Assembly (NCBI RefSeq): GCF_900107925.1
Contig: NZ_FNUJ01000005.1
Coordinates: 558,001-622,000, forward strand
Direction of reading: 5' to 3'
Length of the DNA: 64,000 nucleotides
Source: Amycolatopsis pretoriensis
GTDB lineage: Bacteria; Actinomycetota; Actinomycetes; Mycobacteriales; Pseudonocardiaceae
Shown here: one piece after another, positions 18,812-27,512 of the stretch
Position numbering within the stretch: position 1 is the first letter of the stretch
Layout: every line of letters begins with the position of its first letter
Translations under genes and position numbers: made by a program
The notes under the pieces: generated by a model
What the model was told of the DNA's origin: nothing
Seen by the model: the letters and a program-made list of their open reading frames with translations, nothing else
Databases searched by the model: none

Positions 18812-19648
18812 ATGCAGGAGATGCGCGTACCGACCACCCGTCGATACCTCATGTGTCCCCCACGCCACTTCGCGGTGGACTACGTGATCAACCCCTGGAT
18901 GGACCCGACCCAGCCGGTCAGCGCCGACAAAGCCGTCGCGCAGTGGACCGAGCTGCGTGACACCTACCGCCGCCTCGGCCACACCGTCGAGGAGATCGAC
19001 GCCCAGCCCGGGCTGCCCGACATGGTCTTCGCCGCCAACTCCGGCACCGTCGTCGACGGCCGCGTGCTCGGCTCGCGCTTCCGCGCGCCGCAGCGGGCCG
19101 CCGAGGCCGAGCACTTCCGCCGCTGGTTCGTCGAGCACGGCTACCGCGACATCACCATGCCGGAGAAGATCAACGAGGCCGAAGGCGACTTCGCCTGGAC
19201 GGGCGCGCTGCTGCTCGCCGGCACCGGCTTCCGCACCGACCCCGCCGCGCACGCCGAGGCCCAGGAGGTCCTCGGCGTCCCGGTCGTCTCGCTGCACCTG
19301 GTCGACCCGCGCTACTACCACCTCGACACGGCGTTGTTCGTCCTCGCCGAGGCGACGGACGCCACGCGCGCCCAGATCGTCTACTACCCGGAGGCGTTCT
19401 CGGCCGGCTCTCGCCGCGTGCTGCAGCGGTTGTTCCCGGACGCCGTGCTCGCGACGCGTGAAGACGCCGAGTGCTTCGGCCTCAACGGCGTGTCCGACGG
19501 CCGCAATGTCGTGCTCCCCGTCGAGGCCACCCGATTGGGTGAACTTCTGGCGGATAGGGGGTACGAACCTGTCTACGTTGACATCTCTGAGCTGCGGAAA
19601 GCCGGTGGCGGCCCGAAGTGCTGCACGCTCGAAATCCGCAAAGGCTAA
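18812..19648 (+). CDS. ddaH: Dimethylargininase / arginine deiminase-superfamily hydrolase
   Basis: 278 residues. Converts N-dimethylarginine (or related guanidino compounds) to citrulline and an amine through a Cys-His catalytic pair. Visible: RRYLMCPPRHFAVDYVINPW near the N-terminus, DMVFAANSGTVV, EGDFAWTG, the catalytic His in DPRYYHLDTALF (about residue 170), and the C-terminal GGGPKCCTLE carrying the nucleophilic Cys (270 or 271). I start at ATG 18812 because a promoter sits just ahead; ATG 18758 and 18821 are in-frame alternatives. Under likely control of the divergent Lrp regulator. An ornithine aminotransferase, its usual partner, is not here. Confidence 0.92.
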   Translation: MQEMRVPTTRRYLMCPPRHFAVDYVINPWMDPTQPVSADKAVAQWTELRDTYRRLGHTVEEIDAQPGLPDMVFAANSGTVVDGRVLGSRFRAPQRAAEAEHFRRWFVEHGYRDITMPEKINEAEGDFAWTGALLLAGTGFRTDPAAHAEAQEVLGVPVVSLHLVDPRYYHLDTALFVLAEATDATRAQIVYYPEAFSAGSRRVLQRLFPDAVLATREDAECFGLNGVSDGRNVVLPVEATRLGELLADRGYEPVYVDISELRKAGGGPKCCTLEIRKG

Positions 19649-19680
19649 ATAACGGCAAAAACGTGTAACTCACCCGTTTG

Positions 19681-19723
19681 CCACCGCGATTAATCGAAGT
19701 AACAAATCGACTACTCGCGGTGG
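19681..19723. repeat. Inverted repeat between ddaH and the deacetylase-like gene
   Basis: CCACCGCGA (19681-19689) and TCGCGGTGG (19715-19723) form a 9-base perfect inverted repeat around an AT-rich 25-base spacer. It may terminate ddaH or serve as an operator for the gene that starts 7 bases later. Confidence 0.4.
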
Positions 19724-19729
19724 CAGGCG

Positions 19730-20380
19730 GTGGGAGTGGTGGCGGTGAACCTCGCGCTGCACGGGATCGGCCGGCCGGCCCGGCAGCTCGACCCCGGCGA
19801 GGACGAGCGCTGGGTGACGGTCGAGCAGTTCGAGCAGGTGCTCGAGGCGGTCGCCGAACGCGACGACGTCCACCTGACGTTCGACGACGGCAACGAGTCC
19901 GACGTCGAGATCGCGCTGCCGCGGCTCGTCGACCACGGCCTGACGGCGGAGTTCTTCCCGCTCGCCGGCCGCCTCGGGCAACGCGGCTACCTCGACCGCG
20001 ACGGCCTGCGCGCGCTCACGCGGGCCGGCATGGAGATCGGCTCGCACGGCTGGGAGCCGCGTGACTGGCGCCGGCTCGACGACCGCCAGGCGAGCCGCGA
20101 GCTGACCGAGGCCCCGAAGCTCCTCGGCGACCTGTGCGGCCACCCGGTCCGGCGGTACTCGCTGCCGTTCGGCGCCTACGACCGCCGCGTGCTGACGCGG
20201 TTGCGGCAGGCGGGCGCGACGCGCGTGTACACCAGCGGCGGCGGCGCGGCGAGCCGCGACGGCTGGCTGCAGGCGCGCACCGAGCTGCACCACGACCTCG
20301 ACGGCGAGTCGCTCGACGGCGTGCTCGCGGCCGGCCGCCGGCGGGGGAGCTGGGCGGGCCGGCTGTTCGGCCGGAGCTGA
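19730..20380 (+). CDS. Polysaccharide deacetylase (CE4)-like protein with an altered metal site
   Basis: 216 residues of NodB-homology fold. Motif 1 is intact (VHLTFDDGNESD, with the catalytic base Asp and a metal Asp). Motif 2, normally SHxxxH, reads GSHGWEPRDW: the first His is kept, but the second is replaced by Pro. Motif 3 is recognisable in YSLPFGAYDRRV. No signal peptide, so it acts in the cytoplasm, or is a degenerate member of the WbmS-like subgroup. GTG 19730 is one of several closely spaced GTG starts. Deacetylase activity is doubtful until the metal site is tested. Confidence 0.8.
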   Translation: MGVVAVNLALHGIGRPARQLDPGEDERWVTVEQFEQVLEAVAERDDVHLTFDDGNESDVEIALPRLVDHGLTAEFFPLAGRLGQRGYLDRDGLRALTRAGMEIGSHGWEPRDWRRLDDRQASRELTEAPKLLGDLCGHPVRRYSLPFGAYDRRVLTRLRQAGATRVYTSGGGAASRDGWLQARTELHHDLDGESLDGVLAAGRRRGSWAGRLFGRS

Positions 20381-20538
20381 GTCAGGCCGCTTCCCGGTGA
20401 CCGGCACAGCCGGTTTTCCGCGCCCGCGTCCGGTGAGCAGCGTTTTCGTCAAGCCCGGCCGGATGATGGGAAATTCCCGCACCGAACCCTCTTGTCCAGA
20501 CCACTTCGCGGGTGCATCCTGGTCGCCTCGCCGCCGTA

Positions 20539-20551
20539 AGGAAAGTTTCCT
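20539..20551. promoter_or_regulatory. Palindromic operator upstream of the chitosanase gene
   Basis: AGGAAAGTTTCCT is a 13-base palindrome around a central G, 20 bases before the ATG. It resembles the operators of actinomycete chitosanase genes that are repressed by the ROK-family regulator CsnR. No CsnR gene is in the window. Confidence 0.65.
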
Positions 20552-20571
20552 AACTAAAGGGAGCACCAGGA

Positions 20572-21264
20572 ATGCGGAAACTGATCCTGCTCGCGACCAT
20601 GGCGCTCGCCGCGGCCGTGATGCCTTCGGCCCTCGCGTCCGCGGCGCCGGCCCCCGCCGCACCCGCCACGACCGCGGCCGCCCCGACCGCGGCCCAGCTG
20701 CTCGCGAAGACGAACAGCTGCAAGCAGATCTCCAACGGCAAGTACAAGACCGACGAGGACGTCTCGGCCAAGACGGTCGCCGTCTGCGACGCGAACGGCG
20801 CGGTCTTCTGGAAGGCCGACATGGACATCGACTGCGACGGCCAGCGCAGCACGCAGTGCAACGAGGACACCGACTGCTGCTACCAGGACGACACGGCGTT
20901 CCACCAGTCCGACGGCAAGCCGCTCAACGCCGCGAAGCTGCCCTACATCGTCGTGCCGAGCTCGAGCAGCATCTGGAAGTACAGCTCGTCGCAGCTGAAG
21001 GGCGGCGGCTCCTGCGCGGTGATCTACAACGGCAAGGTCGAGTACGCGGTCATCGGCGACACCGGCCCGTCGCAGATCATCGGTGAAGCCTCGTACGCGA
21101 CGGCGAAGGACCTCGGCATCAACCCCGACCCGTCCAACGGCGGCACCGACTCGGGTGTCACGTACATCTGCTTCAAGAACTCGACCGTTTCGCCGATCGA
21201 GAACCACTCGGCCGCGACCAGCAAGGGTGAGAGCCTCGCCACCACGTTCGTGAACAACAACTGA
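20572..21264 (+). CDS. Secreted glycoside hydrolase family 75 chitosanase
   Basis: 230 residues. A Sec signal (MRKLILLATMALAAAVMPSA to ALASAA) and an Ala/Pro/Thr linker precede a GH75 catalytic domain. Signature regions are FWKADMDIDCDG and YAVIGDTGPSQIIGEAS, which carry the conserved Asp and Glu acid/base residues, plus six or more Cys for disulfides. It should cut beta-1,4-glucosamine chains such as fungal-wall chitosan. Ribosome site AAGGGAG lies upstream, with the operator palindrome just before it. A perfect 14-base-pair hairpin follows the stop, so it is a single-gene unit. Confidence 0.93.
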   Translation: MRKLILLATMALAAAVMPSALASAAPAPAAPATTAAAPTAAQLLAKTNSCKQISNGKYKTDEDVSAKTVAVCDANGAVFWKADMDIDCDGQRSTQCNEDTDCCYQDDTAFHQSDGKPLNAAKLPYIVVPSSSSIWKYSSSQLKGGGSCAVIYNGKVEYAVIGDTGPSQIIGEASYATAKDLGINPDPSNGGTDSGVTYICFKNSTVSPIENHSAATSKGESLATTFVNNN

Positions 21265-21276
21265 CGCTCGCGCGAA

Positions 21277-21313
21277 CCGGGGCCGATCCGTTCAAGACGC
21301 GGATCGGCCCCGG
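21277..21313 (+). terminator. Chitosanase terminator
   Basis: CCGGGGCCGATCCG (21277-21290) pairs perfectly with CGGATCGGCCCCGG (21300-21313) around a 9-base loop, starting 12 bases after the stop. The hairpin also insulates the small gene that follows. Confidence 0.85.
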
Positions 21314-21330
21314 CTGCTGTGCTGGGGCGC

Positions 21331-21594
21331 ATGAGCAAGGAACTGCGGAAACTCGCCAACGTCGGACCCGCGATGGTCCGCGACTTCGCCCGCCTCGGCA
21401 TCACCGAGCCCGCGCAGCTGGCCGGGCGCGACGCCGTCGAGCTGTACGAACGGCTCTGCGAGCTCGACGGCGTGCGGCACGACCCCTGCGTGCTCGACAC
21501 GTTCATGTCGGCCGTCGACCAAGCCGACGGCGCGCCGCCGCGGCCGTGGTGGACCTACACGCCGGAACGGAAACGGCTTCTCGGGACCCGCTGA
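21331..21594 (+). CDS. Small helix-hairpin-helix protein (Cdd1/pathogenicity-locus type)
   Basis: 87 residues. The sequence ELRKLANVGPAMVRDFARLG then ITEPAQLAGRDAVELYERLC is the pattern of the short Cdd1-type family: a helix-hairpin-helix (LANVGPAM) followed by a second helical module with two Cys (LCELDGVRHDPCVLDTF). Such proteins are probably DNA-binding, but no function is established. The start at ATG 21331 avoids an upstream start that would lie in the terminator. Standalone gene. Confidence 0.85.
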   Translation: MSKELRKLANVGPAMVRDFARLGITEPAQLAGRDAVELYERLCELDGVRHDPCVLDTFMSAVDQADGAPPRPWWTYTPERKRLLGTR

Positions 21595-21779
21595 CGACAA
21601 CCGCGCCGACCGCGTTGCCGACCCACGGCAAGTTGCAATTCGAGATCCGATTTTTACGCGAAAACCGTTACGCCTGACGGCCCTCTCACCTTTTACCCCG
21701 TTCGCCGCCCTCCCGGTAACGATCCAGGGGGCGCCGCCGACCAACTTGAGGGTCGCGCGGAAATAGCGGAGGTTTTGGC

Positions 21780-23096
21780 GTGAAGATCAGTGTCTTCGGG
21801 CTCGGTTACGTGGGTTGTGTCTCCGCCGCGTGCCTGGCGGGGCAAGGGCACCGGGTGGTCGGCGTGGACGTCAACCCGGTCAAGATCGACCTCATCACCC
21901 AGGGCAAGGCCCCGGTGGTCGAGGAGCGGATCGGCGAGCTGACCGCCGAAGTCGTCGCGAGCGGCGCGCTGAGAGCCACGACCGACGTCGCGGAAGCCGT
22001 CGCCGACAGCGAGATCTCGCTGGTCTGCGTCGGCACGCCGTCGGCGCCGAACGGCAGCCTCTCGACGGTCTACCTCGAGCGCGTGGCCGAGGAGATCGGC
22101 GAGGCGATCGCGGACAAGAGCGAGCGGCACACGGTCGTCTTCCGCAGCACGATGCTGCCGGGGACGTGCCTGGACCTGCTGATCCCGATCCTGGAGAAGT
22201 CCTCGGGCCGCACGGCCGGCGTCGACTTCGGCGTCGCGGTGAACCCCGAGTTCCTGCGCGAGGGCACCAGCGTCCGGGACTTCTTCGACCCGCCGAAGAC
22301 CGTCATCGGCGAGATCGACACCGCCAGCGGGGACGCCGTCGCCGGGCTGTACGAGGGGCTGCCCGGCCCGGTGTTCCGCGTGCCGATCCCGGTCGCGGAG
22401 ATGACGAAGTACGCCGACAACTCCTTCCACGGCCTGAAGATCGGGTTCGCGAACGAGCTCGGCGCGGTCTGCCGGGCGCTCGGGCTCGACTCGCACCAGG
22501 TGATCGACGTCTTCCTCGCCGACACCAAGCTCAACATCAGCCCGGCCTACCTCAAGCCCGGGTTCGCCTTCGGCGGCTCGTGCCTGCCGAAGGACCTGCG
22601 CGGGCTGGTCTACGCCGCGCACCGCAACGACGTCAGCGTGCCGATCCTGTCGCACGTGCTCGCGTCCAACGCCGACCACCTGCAGCGCGCGTTCGACCTG
22701 GTCGCGCGCACCGGCAAGCGCAAGGTCGGGCTGTTCGGCCTCTCCTTCAAGCCGGGCACCGACGACCTGCGCGAGTCGCCGCTGGTCGAGCTGGCCGAGA
22801 AGCTGCTCGGCAAGGGCTACGACCTCAAGATCTACGACGCCAACGTCAGCCTCTCGCGGCTGATGGGCGCCAACCGCGAGTACATCGAGGGGCGCCTGCC
22901 GCACCTCGGCCAGCTGCTCGCCGGGTCCGTCGAAGAAGTCATGGACCACGCCGACGTCCTGCTCGTCGGCACCAAGGACCCGGACGTGCTGGCGGCGCTG
23001 CCGCACGGCGGCGACCGGGAGATCGTCGACCTCGTCCGCCTGCCCGACGCCGCCGAGCGTCGCCTTGAAGAGGGATATGCCGGCCTTGCCTGGTAA
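21780..23096 (+). CDS. GDP-mannose 6-dehydrogenase-like nucleotide sugar dehydrogenase
   Basis: 438 residues. NAD-dependent four-electron oxidation of a nucleotide sugar to the uronate. Rossmann motif FGLGYVG at 6-12; the catalytic Cys is in FAFGGSCLPKDLRG at position 268, with Lys 210 and Asn 214 in EMTKYADNSFH. Length and the residue number of the Cys match Pseudomonas AlgD (436 residues, Cys268), and the segment PEFLREGTSVRDF is also AlgD-like, so GDP-mannose to GDP-mannuronate is the better guess; UDP-glucose dehydrogenase is the alternative. GTG start with GGAGG upstream. First gene of the plus-strand polysaccharide unit; overlaps the next gene by 20 bases. Confidence 0.9.
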   Translation: MKISVFGLGYVGCVSAACLAGQGHRVVGVDVNPVKIDLITQGKAPVVEERIGELTAEVVASGALRATTDVAEAVADSEISLVCVGTPSAPNGSLSTVYLERVAEEIGEAIADKSERHTVVFRSTMLPGTCLDLLIPILEKSSGRTAGVDFGVAVNPEFLREGTSVRDFFDPPKTVIGEIDTASGDAVAGLYEGLPGPVFRVPIPVAEMTKYADNSFHGLKIGFANELGAVCRALGLDSHQVIDVFLADTKLNISPAYLKPGFAFGGSCLPKDLRGLVYAAHRNDVSVPILSHVLASNADHLQRAFDLVARTGKRKVGLFGLSFKPGTDDLRESPLVELAEKLLGKGYDLKIYDANVSLSRLMGANREYIEGRLPHLGQLLAGSVEEVMDHADVLLVGTKDPDVLAALPHGGDREIVDLVRLPDAAERRLEEGYAGLAW

Positions 23097-24267
23097 AGCG
23101 CTCATCCTCGTCGAAAACCTTTCCGTCCCCTTCGACCGGCGGGTCTGGCAGGAGTCCACGACTCTGCGCGACGCCGGGTGGGAAGTCCACGTGATCTGCC
23201 CGCAGGGCACGAAGCGCGACACCGAGGCCGAAGCCGTCGTCGACGGCGTCCACATCCACCGCTACCCGCTGAAGGCGGCGACCGGCGGGCCCGCCGGCTA
23301 CCTGCAGGAGTACGGCAGCGCGCTGTGGCACACGCTGCGGCTGGCGCGCAAGGTCGGGCCGGTCGACGTCGTCCACGCCTGCAACCCGCCGGACCTGCTG
23401 TACCTGGTCGCGAAGTACCTGAAGCGGCAGGGCGCGCGGTTCATCTTCGACCAGCACGACCTGTGCCCGGAGCTGTACCTTTCGCGGTTCGACCGCGGGC
23501 AGGACCTGCTCTACCGCGGGGTGTGCGCGCTCGAACGCGCCACCTACCGCGCCGCCGACGTCGTGATCTCGACGAACGAGAGCTACAAGCAGGTCGCCCG
23601 GATCCGCGGCGGCAAGAAGCCCGAGGACGTCTTCGTGGTGCGCAGCGCCCCGGTCGTCGAGCGGTTCCACGAGGTGCCCGTAGAGCCCGAGCTGAAGAAG
23701 GGCAAGCCCTTCATGCTCGCCTACCTCGGCGTGATGGGCCCGCAGGACGGCGTCGACTACGCGTTGCGCGCGCTCGCGAAGCTGCGTGACGAGGTCGGGC
23801 GCACCGACTGGCACGCGGTGTTCGTCGGCTCCGGCGACGCCTTCGACGACATGGTCGCCCTCTCGGCCAAGCTCGGGCTGAGCAACCAGGTCGAGTTCAC
23901 CGGCCGGATCTCCGACGAGGACCTGGTCCGCTACCTGTCGACGGCCGACGTCTGCCTGTCGCCGGACCCGCTGAACCCGCTCAACGACGTCTCCACGATG
24001 AACAAGGTCATGGAGTACATGGCGATGAGCAAGCCGATCGTCTCGTTCGAACTGCGCGAAGCGCGCGTTTCGGCCGGCGACGCGGCGGTCTACGCCCCGG
24101 CGAACGACGAGTCGGCGTTCGCGAAGCTCGTTTCGCAGCTGCTCGACGACCCGGAGGAGCGGGTCCGCATGGGCAAGCTCGGTCAGGCCCGGGTCGCCGG
24201 CGCGCTCTCGTGGGAGAACTCGGCCAAGAACCTCATCGCCGCATATGAGCACGCTGTGAAGTCCTGA
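23077..24267 (+). CDS. Glycosyltransferase family 4
   Basis: 396 residues, GT-B fold. N-terminal region ALILVENLSVPFDRRVWQES and FDQHDLCPELY, and C-terminal donor-binding region LSPDPLNPLNDVSTMNKVME then YMAMSKPIVSFEL, typical of retaining GT4 enzymes of exopolysaccharide loci. It transfers a sugar to a lipid-linked intermediate at the inner membrane face. ATG 23077 follows GAAGAGG inside the end of the dehydrogenase gene; a TTG at 23065 is possible. Overlap suggests coupling with uronate precursor supply. Confidence 0.93.
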   Translation: MPALPGKALILVENLSVPFDRRVWQESTTLRDAGWEVHVICPQGTKRDTEAEAVVDGVHIHRYPLKAATGGPAGYLQEYGSALWHTLRLARKVGPVDVVHACNPPDLLYLVAKYLKRQGARFIFDQHDLCPELYLSRFDRGQDLLYRGVCALERATYRAADVVISTNESYKQVARIRGGKKPEDVFVVRSAPVVERFHEVPVEPELKKGKPFMLAYLGVMGPQDGVDYALRALAKLRDEVGRTDWHAVFVGSGDAFDDMVALSAKLGLSNQVEFTGRISDEDLVRYLSTADVCLSPDPLNPLNDVSTMNKVMEYMAMSKPIVSFELREARVSAGDAAVYAPANDESAFAKLVSQLLDDPEERVRMGKLGQARVAGALSWENSAKNLIAAYEHAVKS

Positions 24268-24377
24268 TCGCCGTTAGGTCAAGAAGTCACCGGACGTGTA
24301 ACCAAAGCTCCCGGTCCGACGACGGTTCGGGTAACCGGCCGATCAACTGAGATCCGTTCGGCGTACCCGGCTCAGGA

Positions 24378-25736
24378 ATGGAGATACCGCCGTTGACTGA
24401 CGACACGGTGCGCCTGGCCCTGGTCGGGCAGGTTCTGAAACGGCGATGGCGGCTGCTGGCCGCCCTCGCCGTCCTGGGCGCGGCGGTCGGCGCCGGCGCT
24501 TCGGTGCTGCTCTCGCCCGGCTACCAGACCTCCTCGAGCGTCCTGCTGCAAGGGCCGCGGCAGGCGGACGAGCTGCTGACGCAGGCCGAGGTCGCGACCA
24601 GCTCGGTCGTCCTCGACCGCGCCGCCGCGCAGCTGGCCTGGCACCCGAGCGGCGCCGACCTGAAGAAGCAGGTCACCACGTCCGTCGCGAACGGCAACGT
24701 CGTGGCGATCACCGTCTCGGCCGACACCGCCGAGCACGCCCAGCAGCTCGCCGACCAGGTCGCGCAGCAGTTCGTCAAGTACTCGACGCAGCTGGCCAGC
24801 AACTCCGCGGACGCCTCGGTGCAGCTGGCCCAGGAGCAGCGCGAGTCGCTGCGCAACCAGGTCAAGCTGACCACCGAGAAGATCAGCGACATCGCCAAGA
24901 GCGTCGGCGGCGACCTGACCGTCGAGAGCGTCCAGGTCCGCACGCAGCTCGAAGGCCTGCGGACGTCGCTGGAGCAGGCCATCAACGACCTCAACCAGGC
25001 CGACCTCGCGACCGGCATCGGCAACACCGTCGTGCTCGGGCCGTCCGAGCGCCCGACCGGGCCGGCCGCGCCGACGCTGGTGCAGCTGGTCGCCGGCGGC
25101 GCGATCCTGTTCTTCCTCGCCGGCGTGATCAGCCACCTCTTCACCGCCCGCGCCGACCGGCGGCTGCGGGGCGAGCCGGAGATCGCCTCGGCGCTCGGCT
25201 CGCCGATCCTCGCCGGCGTCGACGTCACGACGCCGCAGGGCGACCGGCTCCCGGCGAGCGGTCTCCTCGGCACCCTGCGGCGGCTGCTCGGCAGCGACCG
25301 GCCGTGGGTGCTCCCGCCGGTCGCGACGTCGGCCGACGAGGTCAACCGCGACATCCGCTACCGCCGCGTGCTGGCCCGGCTGGCCACCGGCCCCGCCGAC
25401 GTCCTGCTGGTGGTGGCCGACGACGACGAGACCGGCAAGCTGGCCGCCGGTCAGCTCGCCGAGCTGGCCGACCGGCTGTCCGTGCCGCTGCGGATCTTCG
25501 AGTTCACCGCCGGGCGCCCGACCGTGCCGGACGCCGCCCGCGACTCGGGCGTCCTGGTCGTGCTCAGCGCCGGCTCCCGCACCGCGTGGGAGCTCGTCCG
25601 GCTCGCCGAGGCCTGCGCCGACGCCGGCCAGGAGGTCGTCGGCGCCGTCCTCACCCACCCCGTCCGGCCCGCGGCGCCGGCGGACCCCGAACCCGCGGCG
25701 GAAGCCCCTGAGAAAGCCCTGGCAGGTTCGGCGTGA
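24378..25736 (+). CDS. Wzz-like polysaccharide co-polymerase with degenerate ATPase domain (copy 1)
   Basis: 452 residues. Two transmembrane helices (about 28-48 and 235-255) flank an extracytoplasmic coiled-coil domain (SVQLAQEQRESLRNQVKLTT), the Wzz/CapA layout that sets chain length. The cytoplasmic part then follows the ParA/BY-kinase strand order (ADVLLVVADDDETGKLAAG, SGVLVVLSAGSRTAWELVRL, VVGAVLTHP) but has no Walker A GKS/T and no Tyr-rich tail. ATG 24378 or TTG 24393 could be the start. A 110-base gap before it probably carries a separate promoter. Its stop overlaps the second Wzz-like gene. Confidence 0.85.
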   Translation: MEIPPLTDDTVRLALVGQVLKRRWRLLAALAVLGAAVGAGASVLLSPGYQTSSSVLLQGPRQADELLTQAEVATSSVVLDRAAAQLAWHPSGADLKKQVTTSVANGNVVAITVSADTAEHAQQLADQVAQQFVKYSTQLASNSADASVQLAQEQRESLRNQVKLTTEKISDIAKSVGGDLTVESVQVRTQLEGLRTSLEQAINDLNQADLATGIGNTVVLGPSERPTGPAAPTLVQLVAGGAILFFLAGVISHLFTARADRRLRGEPEIASALGSPILAGVDVTTPQGDRLPASGLLGTLRRLLGSDRPWVLPPVATSADEVNRDIRYRRVLARLATGPADVLLVVADDDETGKLAAGQLAELADRLSVPLRIFEFTAGRPTVPDAARDSGVLVVLSAGSRTAWELVRLAEACADAGQEVVGAVLTHPVRPAAPADPEPAAEAPEKALAGSA

Positions 25737-27478
25737 GCACTTCCCCGGAAACGGCGCCGCTGGTCGATCTCCAGCGCCTCTTCGTCGCCATCCGCCGTCG
25801 CAAGCGGTTGTGGCTGGCCACGGCCCTGCTCGGCCTGATCGCGGGCGCCGCGGTGGCGGTCGTGCTGCCCGCGCCGCCGACCGCCGTCACCAAGGTGATC
25901 GTCGTCCACCAGGACGACTCGCCGACCGACAGCGGCACGCTGATGCGCACCGACGTCGCCGTGCTCTCGACGACCAAGATCGCCGAAGGCGCGCTGAAGA
26001 AGCTCGGCAGCACCGAGTCCGCCGAAGAGTTCATGAAGAACTACGCCGGACTGGGCCTGACGAACAACGTCATGCAGATCACCGTCAAGGCCAAGAGCAA
26101 CGAAGAGGCCGTGGCGCAGGCGCAGGCGCTGGCGGAGGTGTTCATCGCCGACCACGTCCAGCGCAGCCAGGCCGCCGCGGCCGCGCAGTCCAAGGCCATC
26201 CTCGACCAGCGGAAGAACGCCCAGGACGAGCTGACCAAGGTCGACCAGCAGATCGCCGACGAGACCGGCAAGGGCCGCAACGCCAACGCCAGCACCCTCG
26301 AAGGCCTCTACGGCCGCCGCGCGGCGCTCGCGTCGCAGGTCTCCGACTTCGACTCCCGCGCCCAGCAGGCCGGCATCGGCAGCCCGCAGGTCGCCGCGGG
26401 CACCCAGATCGTCGACGCCCCGCGCGCGCTGCCCAAGGCGTTCCTCAAGACCACCGCGACCAACGCGGGCATCGGCTTCGCGCTCGGCCTGGCGCTGGGG
26501 CTCGCGTTCGCCGCCATCGGCGCGGTCTCGCGCGACCGGCCGGTGCTGCGCCGCGAGATCTCCACGCACCTCGGCGCGTCCGTGCTCGCCCAGCTGCCGG
26601 CGAAGCCGCGCGGCCCGGCGCGGCTGTGGCGGCGCTCCCGCGCGGTGTCCGAACGCAAGCGCGTCGCCACGACGCTGGTGCGCGCCATCAAGAAGGACAA
26701 GCCCCAGGTTTCGCTGCTCGAGCTGGGTGCGCCGAAGGTCGCCGCCGCGCTCGCCCTCGACATCGCAGAGGAGCTCGACGGCTCCACGAGCGTCGTCGAC
26801 GACCTGCCGAACGAGGACGTCCGCAAGCTCGTCACCGAGACGAAGAGCGAGGTCGCCGTCGTCGGCGCGGGCGACCCGCCCGCCGGGCCGGACGAGCGCC
26901 GGGTCGGCGTCGGCACGGTGTCGCCGGGCACGGCGTGGACCGACCTGGAGCACCTCGGCAAGGAGACCGTGCTGGTCGTCAAGGCCGGGTTCGCGAACAC
27001 GCTGTGGCTGCACACGGTGGCGCGGCAGCTCGCCGACCAGCAGATCCCGATCGTCGGCGTGGTGCTGGTCGACCCGGACCCGCGCGACAAGTCCGACGGA
27101 ACGCTGTGGGACGGCCTGCACACGGCCCTGCGTGGCCGCGCGAAGTCGGCGCCGTCGGTCCACCGCGTCTCGGTCGTCGAGAACGAGGACCGCATCGACG
27201 AACTGGCCGCCCGGATCGCCGAGCGCGTCGCGGTGGTCGAGCCGCCGACGCGGCGGATCGCGCCGGTCCGGCCGGTCGCCCCGCCGCCGGCCAAGCCACC
27301 TTTGCCGGAGCCGGGGAAGGTCAGCGTGCCGGACCACCTGGACGCACCCACGAAGAAGTTCGCCCCGGTCAAACCGCCGAAGCGGCCGACGCCGTTCAAG
27401 CGCGACCACGGCGAACCGGCGCACAAAGGCGAACTGAACGCCGAGCTCGAGTCAGAAAAGAGCGCGGAGGTCTCCTGA
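25733..27478 (+). CDS. Wzz-like polysaccharide co-polymerase with degenerate ATPase domain (copy 2)
   Basis: 581 residues, paralogous in layout to the preceding gene. Transmembrane helices at about 27-45 and 240-262 enclose a coiled-coil periplasmic-type domain (LDQRKNAQDELTKVDQQIAD). The cytoplasmic region keeps ParA-like strands (VSLLELGAPKVAAALALDIA, TVLVVKAGFANTLWLHTVAR, IPIVGVVLVDPDP), but the Walker A position reads GAPKVAA instead of GKS/T. The last 100 residues are Pro/Lys-rich with no tyrosine. GTG overlaps the previous stop (GTGA). Likely pairs with copy 1 to regulate Wzy polymerisation without kinase activity. Confidence 0.85.
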   Translation: MSTSPETAPLVDLQRLFVAIRRRKRLWLATALLGLIAGAAVAVVLPAPPTAVTKVIVVHQDDSPTDSGTLMRTDVAVLSTTKIAEGALKKLGSTESAEEFMKNYAGLGLTNNVMQITVKAKSNEEAVAQAQALAEVFIADHVQRSQAAAAAQSKAILDQRKNAQDELTKVDQQIADETGKGRNANASTLEGLYGRRAALASQVSDFDSRAQQAGIGSPQVAAGTQIVDAPRALPKAFLKTTATNAGIGFALGLALGLAFAAIGAVSRDRPVLRREISTHLGASVLAQLPAKPRGPARLWRRSRAVSERKRVATTLVRAIKKDKPQVSLLELGAPKVAAALALDIAEELDGSTSVVDDLPNEDVRKLVTETKSEVAVVGAGDPPAGPDERRVGVGTVSPGTAWTDLEHLGKETVLVVKAGFANTLWLHTVARQLADQQIPIVGVVLVDPDPRDKSDGTLWDGLHTALRGRAKSAPSVHRVSVVENEDRIDELAARIAERVAVVEPPTRRIAPVRPVAPPPAKPPLPEPGKVSVPDHLDAPTKKFAPVKPPKRPTPFKRDHGEPAHKGELNAELESEKSAEVS

Positions 27479-27512
27479 CCCCCACGCCGCGAATGAAGGG
27501 GACCCGCTCGAG

